This document shows, in pieces, positions 49,111 to 58,758 of a DNA stretch of 64,000 bases. The notes beneath the pieces were generated by a model that searched no databases, was not told the origin of the DNA, and saw only the letters and a list, made by a program, of their open reading frames with translations. This DNA is from Solilutibacter pythonis (GTDB lineage: Bacteria > Pseudomonadota > Gammaproteobacteria > Xanthomonadales > Xanthomonadaceae), in NCBI RefSeq assembly GCF_003697345.1, contig NZ_RFLY01000003.1, positions 62,001 through 126,000 of the forward strand, given 5' to 3'. The stretch's first letter is position 1; each line of letters opens with the position of its first letter. The translations under genes and the position numbers were made by a program.

Positions 49111-50237
49111 GTCTTCTCCTTGCGAATCCGCACCAGGTCGTCGCGGTGGATCACCGCCTCACCGTAGCGGAAACCAAGCAAGCTTTCGATCTCGCGGCTG
49201 TGGCGGCCGGCGATCCGGCACAGGTCGGCGGCCGCGTACTGCGCCAGCCCGTGCGCGAGCGGCGCGCCATCCGGCCCGCGCACTTCGACCACATCGCCCC
49301 GGCGAAAGCCGCCCTCGACCTTGCGCACGCCGCCGGGCAACAGCGAAGCGCCCCGGCTCGCCAACGCTTCGGCGGCGCCTGCATCGACCTCCAGCCCCCC
49401 GGCGAGTGGCGCGTGCCGCAGCCACTGCTTGCGTGCGCCGAGGCGCTCGCCGGCCGGTTCGACCAGCGTGCCATGCAGGCGGTCGTGCGCGAGCGCGGCG
49501 ACGGTTTCCGCCGCGCGGCCGCTGAACAGCGCGGTGGCGATGCCGGCATCGGCCGCCTTGGCCGCCGCCTGCAACTTGGTGCGCATGCCGCCGGTGCCGA
49601 GCACGCTGCCCGCGCCGCCGGCGAGCGCCAGCAATGCCGGGGTGACGGCCTCCACCCGCATGACCGGCCGCGCGGCCGGGTCGTGCCGTGGATGGCCGTC
49701 GTAGAGGCCGCCGATATCGGTGGCGATCAGCAACAGTTCGGCATCCACCAGTGAGGCGACCGCGGCGGCCAGATTGTCGTTGTCGCCCAGCTTGAGTTCG
49801 TCCACCGCCACGGTGTCGTTCTCGTTGACCACCGGTAGCGCGCCCAGCCGCAGCAGTTCGCGCAGCGTGCCGCGGGCGTTGAGCCAGCGGCGGCGGTCGC
49901 GCAGGTCGTCGTGGGTCAGCAGCACCTGCGCCACCGGCAGGGGCAGAAGCGATTGCCAGAAGCCGATCAATGCCGCCTGCCCGAGCGCCGCCAGCGCCTG
50001 CCGCTGCGACAGGCCATCGCCGGCGCCGCGCGCGCGGGCGCGGCCGGCCGCCACCGCCCCCGAGGACACCAGCACGACCTCGCGGCCCCGGGCCAGCGCA
50101 TCGCCGATGAAGGCGGCCAGCGCCATGGCGTGTTCCGGCGCCAAGCCGCCGGCCGGATCGGCCAGCAGGCCGCTGCCGACCTTCAGCACCGCGCGGCGCC
50201 AGGGCGGCAAAGGCTGGGCGGCGAAGCCGGCGCTCAT
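49107..50237 (-). CDS. proB: glutamate 5-kinase
   Basis: First enzyme of proline synthesis, 376 residues: amino-acid kinase domain ([57 protein letters not shown]) plus a C-terminal PUA domain (about 285-376). Feedback inhibition by proline is a property of the family. ATG 50237 gives the normal N-terminus. Confidence 0.96.
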   Translation of the reverse strand: MSAGFAAQPLPPWRRAVLKVGSGLLADPAGGLAPEHAMALAAFIGDALARGREVVLVSSGAVAAGRARARGAGDGLSQRQALAALGQAALIGFWQSLLPLPVAQVLLTHDDLRDRRRWLNARGTLRELLRLGALPVVNENDTVAVDELKLGDNDNLAAAVASLVDAELLLIATDIGGLYDGHPRHDPAARPVMRVEAVTPALLALAGGAGSVLGTGGMRTKLQAAAKAADAGIATALFSGRAAETVAALAHDRLHGTLVEPAGERLGARKQWLRHAPLAGGLEVDAGAAEALASRGASLLPGGVRKVEGGFRRGDVVEVRGPDGAPLAHGLAQYAAADLCRIAGRHSREIESLLGFRYGEAVIHRDDLVRIRKEKT

Positions 50238-50349
50238 GCCGCCTCCGCGCCAACGCCCGCGGCCGGGCGGGCCGGCATCGGCATTCTCGGCGGGCGGGCG
50301 ATCCGGCGCATGCCACAGGATGTGCGCATGCGCCACGACATGGCAAGCC

Positions 50350-52140
50350 TCAGCGGGCCTCGGCCTCGGCCTCGCGCACGCCGACGTGCACCTCGGCCAG
50401 TTGCCTGTCCGGCACCGGCGAGGGCGCGCCGGTCATCAGGCATTGCGCGCCGGTGGTCTTGGGGAAGGCGATGACATCGCGGATCGACTCGGTGCCGGCC
50501 ATCAGCGCGGCGATGCGGTCGATGCCGAAGGCGATGCCGCCGTGCGGCGGCGCGCCGTATTTAAGCGCATCGAGCAGGAAGCCGAACTTCGCCTCGGCCT
50601 CTTCCGCGCCGATGCCGAGCAGCTCGAACACCGCGCGCTGCATCTCCGGGCGATGGATACGGATCGAGCCGCCGCCGATCTCGTTGCCGTTGAGCACCAT
50701 GTCGTAGCCGCGGCTGACCGCCGTGGCCGCGTTGGCGCGTAGCGCGTCGATGCTGTCCACGGCGGGCGCGGTGAACGGGTGATGCAGGGCGACGTGGCGA
50801 CCTTCTTCCTCGTCCCACTCGAACATCGGGAAATCGGTGATCCAGAGCGGCTTCCAGCCCGCTTCGACCAGCCCCAGATCCTTGCCCAGCTTCAGCCGCA
50901 GCGCGCCCATGAAATCGCTGGCGGTCTTGTACTCGGCCGCGCCGAAGAAGATCGCATCGCCGTCCCCGGCGCCGGTGGCTTCGAGGATCGCGGCGAGCGT
51001 GACGTCGTCGAGGAACTTGGCGATCGGCGAATTGACGCCCTCGCGGCCCTTGGCCTTGTCCTCCACCTTCACCCACGCCAGCCCCTTGGCGCCGAATTTG
51101 GCGGCGTGGGCGGCGAGTTCGTCGATCTGCTTGCGGCTCAGCTTCGCCGCGCCCGGCGCGCGCAGCGCGATCACCCGGCCATCGGCGGCGTTGGCCACGT
51201 CGGCGAACACTTTGAATTCGCAGCCCTTCACCCACTCGGCGACGTCGGTGAATTCCATCGCGATGCGCAGGTCGGGCTTGTCCGAGCCGTAGCGGCGCAT
51301 GGCCTCGGCCCAGCTCATGCGCGGGAAGGGGTCGGCCAGCTCGACGCCGATCACCTCGCGAAACACCTCGCGGATCATCGCCTCCACCGTGTCCTGCACG
51401 TCACGCTCCTCCACCCAGGCGAACTCCATGTCAAGCTGGGTGAATTCAAGCTGGCGGTCGGCCCTGAGCGCCTCGTCGCGGAAGCAGCGGGCCATCTGGT
51501 AGTAGCGGTCGAAGCCCGCCATCATCAGTATCTGCTTGAAGAGCTGCGGCGACTGCGGCAGCGCGTAGAACTCGCCCGGGTGCATGCGCGCGGGGACGAG
51601 AAAATCGCGCGCGCCCTCGGGCGTGGCCTTGGTGAGGATGGGCGTCTCGATATCCTGGAAACCGCGCGCATCCAGCCAGGCGCGCAAGGCGCTGACCAGC
51701 TTGGTGCGGGTGCGCATCTTGCGCTGCATCTCCGGCGCGCGCAGGTCGAGATATCGGTACTTGAGGCGGGTGTCCTCGCCCGGATTCTCGTGGTGGTGGA
51801 ACGGCAGCGGCGCGGCCTTGTTCAATACCTCGATCTTCTCGGCCAGCACTTCCACCCGGCCGGTCCTGATCTTGTCGTTGACGCTGTGGCGCGCGCGGAC
51901 GGTGCCGGTGATGCGCAACGCATCCTCGTAGCCCACTTCGGCGGCGTTCGCCAGCACCTCGGCATTGCCGGGGGCCTCCGACGGCTCGGCCACCACCTGC
52001 ACGATGCCTTCGTGATCGCGCAGATCGACGAAGACGAGGCCGCCCATGTCGCGGGCGACGTCGGCCCAGCCGCAGAGGGTGACGGTCCGGCCGATCAACG
52101 ATTCGTCGATCAGGCCGCAGAAATGGGTACGCATGGACAT
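50350..52140 (-). CDS. aspS: aspartate-tRNA ligase
   Basis: Class II synthetase of 596 residues with N-terminal OB-fold ([21 protein letters not shown]), motif 2 region ([21 protein letters not shown]), a GAD insert and motif 3 ([16 protein letters not shown]). Bacterial type. Whether it charges tRNA-Asn as well cannot be judged from this window. A second ATG lies two codons downstream (52134). Confidence 0.96.
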   Translation of the reverse strand: MSMRTHFCGLIDESLIGRTVTLCGWADVARDMGGLVFVDLRDHEGIVQVVAEPSEAPGNAEVLANAAEVGYEDALRITGTVRARHSVNDKIRTGRVEVLAEKIEVLNKAAPLPFHHHENPGEDTRLKYRYLDLRAPEMQRKMRTRTKLVSALRAWLDARGFQDIETPILTKATPEGARDFLVPARMHPGEFYALPQSPQLFKQILMMAGFDRYYQMARCFRDEALRADRQLEFTQLDMEFAWVEERDVQDTVEAMIREVFREVIGVELADPFPRMSWAEAMRRYGSDKPDLRIAMEFTDVAEWVKGCEFKVFADVANAADGRVIALRAPGAAKLSRKQIDELAAHAAKFGAKGLAWVKVEDKAKGREGVNSPIAKFLDDVTLAAILEATGAGDGDAIFFGAAEYKTASDFMGALRLKLGKDLGLVEAGWKPLWITDFPMFEWDEEEGRHVALHHPFTAPAVDSIDALRANAATAVSRGYDMVLNGNEIGGGSIRIHRPEMQRAVFELLGIGAEEAEAKFGFLLDALKYGAPPHGGIAFGIDRIAALMAGTESIRDVIAFPKTTGAQCLMTGAPSPVPDRQLAEVHVGVREAEAEAR

Positions 52141-52208
52141 GGGGAATTCCGCTGATATCGAGGGCGAAGCAAGCCCGATAGTCTAGTCGCTCCGGCCCGC
52201 GCCGCGGC

Positions 52209-52496
52209 TTAGTCCGCCTTGGCCGCCGGCGTCGACCCGGCGCTGGCCGGGGCCGGCGCGGACTTCGCCCCCTCGCCGCCTTCGCCCGCCAGGTTGCGCC
52301 GCTTGTCGCCCTGTTTCTTGAAATCGGTCTCGTACCAGCCGCCGCCGGCCAGGCGGAACGAGGGCGCGGTCACTTGCCGATGCACCCGGCCCTCGGCCCC
52401 GCAATCCGGGCAGGCGATGGGATCGGGGTCGGAAAGCTTTTGCAGCTTGTCGAAACGGTGCCCGCAGGCGTCGCAGGCAAAGGCATAGATCGGCAT
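52209..52496 (-). CDS. FmdB-type zinc-ribbon protein
   Basis: Protein of 95 residues: N-terminal zinc ribbon with two CxxC pairs (ACDACG and ACPDCG) in MPIYAFACDACGHRFDKLQK, followed by a Gly/Ala/Pro/Lys-rich tail. Function unknown; it often precedes aspS, as here, 68 bp away on the same strand. Confidence 0.88.
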   Translation of the reverse strand: MPIYAFACDACGHRFDKLQKLSDPDPIACPDCGAEGRVHRQVTAPSFRLAGGGWYETDFKKQGDKRRNLAGEGGEGAKSAPAPASAGSTPAAKAD

Positions 52497-52591
52497 ATGT
52501 CGGCTTGCAATCACGAAAAACACGCCGCCAGTGTGGGGGCGCGACAGCGCAACATCAAGATTTCCCGCCAATCCAGCGCATTCAGGCAAAA

Positions 52592-52607
52592 CCACAACAT
52601 CTTGTGT
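52592..52607. promoter_or_regulatory. candidate NrdR box 1
   Basis: CACAA-CATC-TTGTG (52593-52606) is a perfect five-base dyad matching the CACAA/TTGTG arms of NrdR boxes. It abuts the -35 element of the nrdA promoter. Confidence 0.6.
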
Positions 52608-52634
52608 TGACCTGATGAAAAAACCGGATATATT
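52607..52634 (+). promoter_or_regulatory. sigma-70 promoter of nrdAB
   Basis: -35 TTGACC (52607-52612), 16-bp spacer, -10 TATATT (52629-52634); predicted start near 52641, just at the beginning of the riboswitch P1 stem. Candidate NrdR boxes flank or overlap both elements. Confidence 0.65.
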
Positions 52635-52637
52635 GGA
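52622..52637. promoter_or_regulatory. candidate NrdR box 2
   Basis: Weaker dyad around CCGGATATATTGG, centred 31 bp from box 1, the three-helical-turn spacing typical of NrdR box pairs. It covers the -10 element. The outer bases fit the consensus poorly. Confidence 0.4.
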
Positions 52638-52639
52638 GC

Positions 52640-52830
52640 CCGTCGGTTCCGGGCGTCGCAAGCGCCGGGATTAAAACGGGAAGTCCGGTGGGATCGGGAG
52701 ATCGATTCCGGCACTGCCCCGCAGCGGTAATCGGGAACCCACCCGCCGTCGGCACTGGAGAGATCCGGGAAGCGGCGGGCCAGGTGGACGCGATGCGTCC
52801 GTACCCGCGAGTCCGAAGACCTGCCGACGG
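52640..52830 (+). ncRNA. cobalamin riboswitch upstream of nrdAB
   Basis: AdoCbl-type aptamer. P1 closes between CCGTCGG (52640-52646) and CCGACGG (52824-52830). Core elements are GGGAAGTCCGGTG (about 52678), the conserved CACTGCCCCGCAGCGGTAA (52712-52730), GGCACTGG (about 52755) and the terminal GCGAGTCCGAAGACCTGCC (52807-52825). About 240 nt follow before nrdA, room for an expression platform. Cobalamin binding should reduce nrdAB expression, a logic known where a B12-dependent class II reductase can take over. Confidence 0.93.
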
Positions 52831-53068
52831 CCGCGCGAAGCACGACGCGCGGTGCCGGCACAGGTGTCTCCGGGGGGAGACGGCCGGCGGATCGCGCTCG
52901 GGCCACCGCCCACGCGCGGTTCGCCCGCGCCCACGCGCCCCGGAACCCGCTGCCCGAGAGGGCGATGCCGCGACACGGACGTTGCCACGTCCGCGATCGC
53001 GTCGTCTTCCGCTCACGCGTGGCTTCGAGGGAAAGCCCGCGCCCGTGCGCCCATTCACGAGAGACGCC

Positions 53069-55462
53069 ATGAGCCAGACCGATCTTCCCGCCGTGACGCC
53101 CGTCGCCACGGGCGAAAACTTCGCCCTGACCCCACCCGCCGCCGCCCACGCCATGACCGTGACCAAGCGCAACGGCGCGCGCCAGGCGGTCGATCTCAAC
53201 AAGATCGTGTTCGCCGTGCAGCGCTGCTGCGAGGGCTTGCACGCGGTCGATCCGATGCGGGTCGCCACCCGCACCATTTCCGGCCTGTACGACGGCGCGA
53301 CCACGCGCGAGCTGGACGAGCTCTCGATCCGCACCGCCGCGCTTCTGATCGGCGAGGAGCCGGAATACGGCCGCCTGGCCGCGCGCCTGCTCGCCAACGT
53401 GATCGCCAAGGAAGTGGCCGGGCAGGAAATCCACGCCTTCTCGCAATCGGTCGCGCGCGGGCACGAGGTCGGCTTGATCAACGACCGCCTGATCGGCTTC
53501 GCCCAGACCCATGCGCGCAAGCTCAACGACGCCATCGACCCGGCGCAGGACCGCCACTTCGACTACTTCGGCCTGCGCACGCTCTACGACCGTTACCTGC
53601 TGCGCCACCCACACACCCGCAAGGTGATCGAGACGCCGCAGCAGTTCTTCCTGCGCATCGCCAGCGCCTTGAGCGAGGAGGTCAACGAGGCCATCGCCCT
53701 CTACCGGACGATGAGCGCGCTCGAATACATGCCCAGCTCGCCGACGCTGTTCAACGCCGGCACCCGCCACGAACAGCTCTCCTCCTGCTTCCTGCTCGAT
53801 TCACCGCTGGACACGCTGGAATCGATCTACGCGAAATACGGCGACATCGCCCAGCTCTCCAAATTCAGTGGCGGGATCGGCGTCGGCTACAGCCGGGTGC
53901 GCGCGCGCGGTTCGCTGATCCGCTCGACCAACGGCCACTCCAACGGCATCGTGCCGTGGCTGAAGACGCTGGACTCCTCGGTCGCGGCGGTCAACCAGGG
54001 CGGCAAGCGCAAGGGCGCGGCCTGCGTGTACCTGGAAACCTGGCATGCCGACATCGAGGATTTCCTGGAGCTGCGCGACAACACCGGCGACGAGGCGCGC
54101 CGCACCCACAACCTCAACCTAGCCAATTGGGTGCCGGATCTGTTCATGAAGCGCGTCGAGGCCGACCAGGCATGGTCGTTGTTCGACCCGGCCGTGGTGC
54201 CGGAGCTGGTCGACCTGCACAGCGAGGCTTTCGATGCCGCCTACCTGCAGGCCGAAAAGCGCGGCCTGGCGGCGAAGAGCATCCCCGCGCGCAAGCTCTA
54301 CGCGCGGATGATGCGCACGCTCGCCGAGACCGGCAACGGCTGGATGACCTTCAAGGACAAGTGCAACCGCGCCGGCAACCAGACCCTGCGCGCGCAGAAC
54401 GTCATCCACCTGTCCAACCTCTGCACCGAAATCCTCGAAGTCACCTCCGCCGAGGAAACGGCGGTCTGCAATCTCGGTTCGATCAACCTGGCCCGTCATT
54501 TCGACGAGTACGGCGATTTCGATTTCGACAAGCTGGGCGAAACCGTGCGTCAGGCGGTCACCCAGCTCGACCGCGTGATCGATCTCAACTTCTACCCGAT
54601 CGAAACCGCGCGGCGCGGCAATCTGCGCTGGCGGCCGGTGGGCCTGGGCTGCATGGGTCTGCAAGACGCCTTCTTCAAGAAGCGGCTGGCCTTCGACAGC
54701 GAGGAGGCGCGCGCGCTGTCGAGGCGGATTGCCGAGACCATCTATTTCCACGCACTGGAGGCGAGCTGCGAGCTGGCGCGAGAAAAGGGCGCGCACCCGA
54801 GCTTCGGCGACACCCGCGCTTCCACCGGCGAGCTGCAATTCGATGCCTGGGGCGTGACGCCCGAGAACGCCGAACGCTGGGACGGCCTGCGCGCGCGCAT
54901 CCAGCAGCACGGGCTGCGCAACTCGCTCCTAATCGCCATCGCGCCGACCGCGACCATCGCTTCCATCGTCGGCTGCTACGAATGCGTGGAGCCGCAGATC
55001 AGCAACCTGTTCAAGCGCGAGACGCTCTCCGGCGACTTCCTTCAGGTCAACCGTTACCTGATCGACGAGCTGAAGAAGCTCGGCCTGTGGACGGCGGAAA
55101 TGCGCGACGCGATCAAGCTGGCCGAAGGCTCGATCCAGGGCATCGCCGACATCCCCGAATCCCTGCGCACGGTGTACCGCACCGCCTGGGAAATTCCGAT
55201 GCGCTCGCTGATCGACATGGCCGCCGAGCGCGGCGCTTTCATCGACCAGTCCGCCTCGCTCAATCTCTTCATGGAAAGCCCGAACATCGGCGCGCTGTCG
55301 TCGATGTACATGTACGCCTGGAAGCGCGGCATCAAGACCACCTATTACCTGCGCTCGCGCCCGGCCACCAAGATCGCCAAGACCACGGTGTCGGCCTACA
55401 CCCCGACGCAGGCGGTGGCCTGCTCCCTTGAAAATCCCGAAAGCTGCGAGGCTTGCCAATGA
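53069..55462 (+). CDS. nrdA: ribonucleoside-diphosphate reductase class I, alpha subunit
   Basis: Reduces ribonucleotides to deoxyribonucleotides with NrdB. The 797-residue protein has an N-terminal ATP-cone (TVTKRNGARQAVDLNKIVFA) for allosteric control, active-site Cys in LSSCFLLD and AVCNLGSINL, the Cys/Glu pair in SNLCTEIL, and the C-terminal thioredoxin-accessible pair CEAC. ATG 53069 follows GAGAG. Regulated by the riboswitch and probable NrdR boxes upstream. It overlaps nrdB as ATGA. Confidence 0.97.
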   Translation: MSQTDLPAVTPVATGENFALTPPAAAHAMTVTKRNGARQAVDLNKIVFAVQRCCEGLHAVDPMRVATRTISGLYDGATTRELDELSIRTAALLIGEEPEYGRLAARLLANVIAKEVAGQEIHAFSQSVARGHEVGLINDRLIGFAQTHARKLNDAIDPAQDRHFDYFGLRTLYDRYLLRHPHTRKVIETPQQFFLRIASALSEEVNEAIALYRTMSALEYMPSSPTLFNAGTRHEQLSSCFLLDSPLDTLESIYAKYGDIAQLSKFSGGIGVGYSRVRARGSLIRSTNGHSNGIVPWLKTLDSSVAAVNQGGKRKGAACVYLETWHADIEDFLELRDNTGDEARRTHNLNLANWVPDLFMKRVEADQAWSLFDPAVVPELVDLHSEAFDAAYLQAEKRGLAAKSIPARKLYARMMRTLAETGNGWMTFKDKCNRAGNQTLRAQNVIHLSNLCTEILEVTSAEETAVCNLGSINLARHFDEYGDFDFDKLGETVRQAVTQLDRVIDLNFYPIETARRGNLRWRPVGLGCMGLQDAFFKKRLAFDSEEARALSRRIAETIYFHALEASCELAREKGAHPSFGDTRASTGELQFDAWGVTPENAERWDGLRARIQQHGLRNSLLIAIAPTATIASIVGCYECVEPQISNLFKRETLSGDFLQVNRYLIDELKKLGLWTAEMRDAIKLAEGSIQGIADIPESLRTVYRTAWEIPMRSLIDMAAERGAFIDQSASLNLFMESPNIGALSSMYMYAWKRGIKTTYYLRSRPATKIAKTTVSAYTPTQAVACSLENPESCEACQ

Positions 55463-56475
55463 ACGCGCGCCAACCCCATCTGCTCGACCCCGGTTTCGAA
55501 CTGACCCTGCGCCCGATGCGCTACCCGCAGTTCTACGAGATGTACCGCAACGCGATCAAGAACACCTGGACGGTGGAGGAGATCAATTTCCAGATCGACA
55601 TCTCCGACCTGCACGCCAAGATGTCGCCGGCCGACCAGCATCTGATCCACCGGCTGGTGGCGTTCTTCGCCACGGGCGATTCCATCGTCTCCAACAACCT
55701 GGTGCTGAACCTCTATACCCACTTGAACGCGCCGGAAGCGCGCATGTACCTGTCGCGGCAGTTGTACGAGGAAGCCCTGCACGTGCAGTTCTACCTCACC
55801 CTGCTGGACAACTACCTGCCCGACCCGGCCGAGCGCGCGCTCGCGTTCGCGGCGGTGGAGAACATCCCCTCGATCAAGAAGAAGGCCGATTTCTGCTTCA
55901 AGTGGATCGATTCGATACAGGACCTCAAGCGCATCGAGACGCGCGAGCATCGCCGCCAGTTCCTGCTCAACCAGATCTGCTTCGCCGCCTGCATCGAGGG
56001 CCTGTTCTTCTTCGCCGCCTTCGCCTACGTCTACTACTTCCGCTCGCGCGGGCTGCTGCCGGGTCTGGCCTCGGGCACCAACTGGGTGTTCCGCGACGAG
56101 TCCTGCCACATGGAATTCGCCTTCGAATCGGTGCGCACCGTGCGCGAGGAGGAGCCGGACCTGTTCGACGAGACCATGAAACAGCAGGTCTACGACATGC
56201 TGGCCGAAGCCATCGAATGTGAAATGCAGTTCGCCGAGGACGTGCTCTCCGGCGGCGTGGCCGGTATTTCCGAGCGCGACATGCGCCAGTACCTCCAGCA
56301 TTGCGCCGACCAGCATTTCGCCAAGCTCGGCATGGAGAAGGTCTACCACGTGCGCAACCCGCTGCCCTTCATGGAATTGCAGGACGTGCAGGAGCTGACC
56401 AATTTCTTCGAACGCCGGGTCAGCGCCTACCAGGTCGGTGTGCAGGGCGAAGTCGGCTTCGACCACGCGTTCTGA
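55459..56475 (+). CDS. nrdB: ribonucleoside-diphosphate reductase class I, beta subunit
   Basis: Metal-cofactor subunit of 338 residues. Ligand helices are visible: ATGDSIVSN (Asp), YEEALHVQFY (Glu, His and the Tyr expected to carry the radical, spaced E-x2-H-x3-Y), and FRDESCHMEF (Glu, His). The tyrosine is present, so class Ia/Ib-like chemistry rather than class Ic is expected. A terminator follows. Confidence 0.96.
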   Translation: MNARQPHLLDPGFELTLRPMRYPQFYEMYRNAIKNTWTVEEINFQIDISDLHAKMSPADQHLIHRLVAFFATGDSIVSNNLVLNLYTHLNAPEARMYLSRQLYEEALHVQFYLTLLDNYLPDPAERALAFAAVENIPSIKKKADFCFKWIDSIQDLKRIETREHRRQFLLNQICFAACIEGLFFFAAFAYVYYFRSRGLLPGLASGTNWVFRDESCHMEFAFESVRTVREEEPDLFDETMKQQVYDMLAEAIECEMQFAEDVLSGGVAGISERDMRQYLQHCADQHFAKLGMEKVYHVRNPLPFMELQDVQELTNFFERRVSAYQVGVQGEVGFDHAF

Positions 56476-56501
56476 CCGGGCCATCGCCGATGCCGCAACA
56501 C

Positions 56502-56527
56502 AAGACGCCGCCCCCGGGCGGCGTCTT
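56502..56527. terminator. terminator after nrdB
   Basis: 11-bp stem AAGACGCCGCC (56502-56512) / GGCGGCGTCTT (56517-56527) with a four-base loop, 27 bp after the nrdB stop. The A/T ends make it usable by the converging metY transcript as well. Confidence 0.75.
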
Positions 56528-56547
56528 CGTTCGCGAGGCCGGCCCGT

Positions 56548-57831
56548 TCAGACCGCCGCCAATGCCTGCTTCAGGTCGGCGATCAGGTCATCGATGTGTT
56601 CGATGCCGACGCACAGCCGCACCGCTTCCTCGCCGACACCGGCTTTCGCCAATTCCTCCGGCGTCAACTGGCGATGGGTGGTGCTGGCCGGATGGGTAGC
56701 CAGCGATTTGTTGTCGCCGATGTTCACCAGGCGGGTGAACAGCCGCAGCGCGTCGAGGAAACGCTCGCCCCCCTTGCGCCCGTCATCGCCGGCAATGCCG
56801 AAGGTCAGGAGGCCCGATGCGCGGCCGCCGTGGAGCCTCCGCGCCAGCGCATGATCGGGGTGGTCGGGCAAACCGGCATAACGCACCCAGGCCACCTTGG
56901 GATGCGCCTTCAGGTATTCCGCCACCTTCAAGGTGTTCTCGCAGATGCGCTCCAGCCGCAACGCCAGCGTTTCCAGCCCCTGCAAAATCTGGAAGGCGTT
57001 GAACGGCGAGAGCGCCGCGCCGGTGTTGCGCAACGGCACCACCCGCGCCCGGCCGATGAAGGCGGCCGGCCCCAGCGCCTCGGTGAACACCACGCCGTGG
57101 TAGCTGGGGTCGGGCGCGTTGAGCTGCGGGAAACGCTCGGCATGCGCGGCCCACGGGAATTTGCCGCCATCGACGATCAGCCCGCCAATCGAGGTGCCGT
57201 GGCCGCCGATGTATTTGGTCAGCGAATGCACCACGATGTCGGCGCCGTGCTCGATCGGGCGCAGCAGATACGGCGAGGCCACCGTGTTGTCGACGATCAG
57301 CGGAATGCCATGGCGATGCGCCAGTTCCGCCAGTGCCGGGATATCGGCGAGCTTGCCGGACGGGTTGCCGATACTTTCGACGTAGATCGCCTTGGTGCGC
57401 GCATCGATCAGCGCCTCGAAGGCGGCCAGGTCGTTGTCATCGGCAAAACGCGCCTCGATGCCGAAGGCCGGCAGATGGTGGGCGAACAGCGTCCAGGTGC
57501 CGCCGTAGAGCGAAGCCGCGCTGACGATGTTGTCGCCCTGCCCGGCAATGGTCTGGATCGCATAGGTGATCGCCGCCTGCCCCGAGGCCAACGCCAGCCC
57601 GGCGATGCCGCCTTCCAGCGCGGCGAGGCGTTCCTCCAGCACCGCATTGGTCGGGTTGGTGATGCGGGTATAGATATTGCCCGGCACCTTCAGGTCGAAC
57701 AGGTCGGCGCCATGCTGGGCGCTGTCGAAGGCATAGGCGGCGGTCTGGTAGATCGGCACCGCCACCGCCTTGGTGGTCGGGTCCGGACTGTAGCCGGCAT
57801 GCAGGGCGAGGGTTTCGAAACGTTGGCTCAT
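56548..57831 (-). CDS. metY: O-acetylhomoserine aminocarboxypropyltransferase (sulfhydrylase)
   Basis: PLP enzyme making homocysteine from O-acetylhomoserine and sulfide (or a related thiol). The 427-residue Cys/Met-metabolism family protein shows IYQTAAYAFDSAQHGADLF, GLALASGQAAITYA, VDNTVASPYLLRPIEHGAD and the PLP-lysine motif VHSLTKYIGGHGT. Length and MSQRFETLALHAG start fit MetY rather than the shorter MetB/MetC. Confidence 0.92.
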   Translation of the reverse strand: MSQRFETLALHAGYSPDPTTKAVAVPIYQTAAYAFDSAQHGADLFDLKVPGNIYTRITNPTNAVLEERLAALEGGIAGLALASGQAAITYAIQTIAGQGDNIVSAASLYGGTWTLFAHHLPAFGIEARFADDNDLAAFEALIDARTKAIYVESIGNPSGKLADIPALAELAHRHGIPLIVDNTVASPYLLRPIEHGADIVVHSLTKYIGGHGTSIGGLIVDGGKFPWAAHAERFPQLNAPDPSYHGVVFTEALGPAAFIGRARVVPLRNTGAALSPFNAFQILQGLETLALRLERICENTLKVAEYLKAHPKVAWVRYAGLPDHPDHALARRLHGGRASGLLTFGIAGDDGRKGGERFLDALRLFTRLVNIGDNKSLATHPASTTHRQLTPEELAKAGVGEEAVRLCVGIEHIDDLIADLKQALAAV

Positions 57832-57895
57832 GGGGCGACTTCGCTGCGACGTGGGAAGGCCACCCTAGCACAATAAATCTCTCCATACGAATGAA

Positions 57896-57913
57896 GCGAT
57901 ATATTTACATCGC
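57896..57913. promoter_or_regulatory. inverted repeat upstream of metY
   Basis: GCGAT (57896-57900) / ATCGC (57909-57913) with an AT-rich eight-base spacer, about 65 bp before metY in the otherwise GC-rich gap. Could be an operator or part of the metY promoter; no known consensus recognised. Confidence 0.25.
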
Positions 57914-57950
57914 ATCCCTCGACGCCCCGCCCACATGGGCGCGAACGAAA

Positions 57951-57972
57951 CAGGCGCCCCGGGGAGCGCCTG
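57951..57972 (-). terminator. terminator of the lipoprotein gene
   Basis: CAGGCGC (57951-57957) / GCGCCTG (57966-57972), 7-bp stem; on the minus strand TTTCGTT follows the stem. It lies 34 bp behind the stop of the lipoprotein gene. Confidence 0.6.
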
Positions 57973-58005
57973 CTGGTTTCGGTTCGTTTGCCGAAGCGGT
58001 TTGGA

Positions 58006-58650
58006 CTACCAACCCCAGGGCGTCGGCGGCGGATCGACCGGGCGGGTCAGGTCGAATTCCACCTTGAACAGGCGACCGTTGGGGCGCGACAGTTCGTAGA
58101 CGAAAGTGCGGGGATGGATTTCCATCGCCCAGGTGTTCTCCACCGAGGCGTTCAGGCCCTCTTTTTCGAACAGGGCGATGGATTCGGCATCCACCGGAAA
58201 TGCCTGGCGCGTGGCGCTGCCGGCATGCCGGCTGTCGCCGCCGTACATGGTCATCGCGTCGGGGCTGCCATCCGCGTGCCGATGGTCGTGTTTGAGGCGC
58301 AGGCCGTGGTCGAGCCGGGTCAGTATCCACGTCCGCGAATGGTCGTCGCCGACGTGGAAGGGCACTTCGAGGCGTTGCCCGGGGTCGTCGCAGCCGCGCA
58401 CATGCATCACCAGGCGTTTGCCTTCGAAGGCATCGGGGGTGGCGGATTTCGGCGTGTTGGCGACGATCCTGCCTTCGTACGCCTTGCCGCAGTGGGCGGC
58501 GACATGGGCCATGAAGGTATCGGCCGGGGCTTGTCCGGTGGCGGTGGCCGGCACGGCGGCGGCATCGGCCACGGGCATGGAGCGGGAGGGCGCGCAGGCG
58601 GCCAGCGCCAACGCGAGCGGGGAGGCGGCGAGAAGGGTTTTCGTGTTCAT
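58006..58650 (-). CDS. hypothetical lipoprotein
   Basis: Protein of 214 residues with a lipoprotein signal peptide (MNTKTLLAASPLALALAAC, lipobox LAAC). The mature part has AHVAAHCGKAYEGRIVANTP and HVRGCDDPG with two cysteines that could pair, and several His/Asp-rich turns (LKHDHRHADGSPDAM). No characterised family recognised. It stands alone between metY and the ABC-F gene. Confidence 0.7.
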   Translation of the reverse strand: MNTKTLLAASPLALALAACAPSRSMPVADAAAVPATATGQAPADTFMAHVAAHCGKAYEGRIVANTPKSATPDAFEGKRLVMHVRGCDDPGQRLEVPFHVGDDHSRTWILTRLDHGLRLKHDHRHADGSPDAMTMYGGDSRHAGSATRQAFPVDAESIALFEKEGLNASVENTWAMEIHPRTFVYELSRPNGRLFKVEFDLTRPVDPPPTPWGW

Positions 58651-58758
58651 TGCCGCACCCTAACCCGCCGATCCGGCCGGGGCAAACCGGCACGCGCGAG
58701 GCGCTGGTGGAAACGCCGGCGTCACGGACGCGGGGTTCATCGCGCTACGGTTTCCGCA

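Noticed and set aside
52852-55431. 859-codon frame over nrdA
   Set aside because: Arg/Pro-rich +1 shadow of nrdA, which has all catalytic residues in its own frame.
57832-58005. SAM riboswitch or MetJ site before metY
   Set aside because: No SAM-I/SAM-II core and no MetJ boxes (AGACGTCT-like) were found; only a short GCGAT dyad is present.
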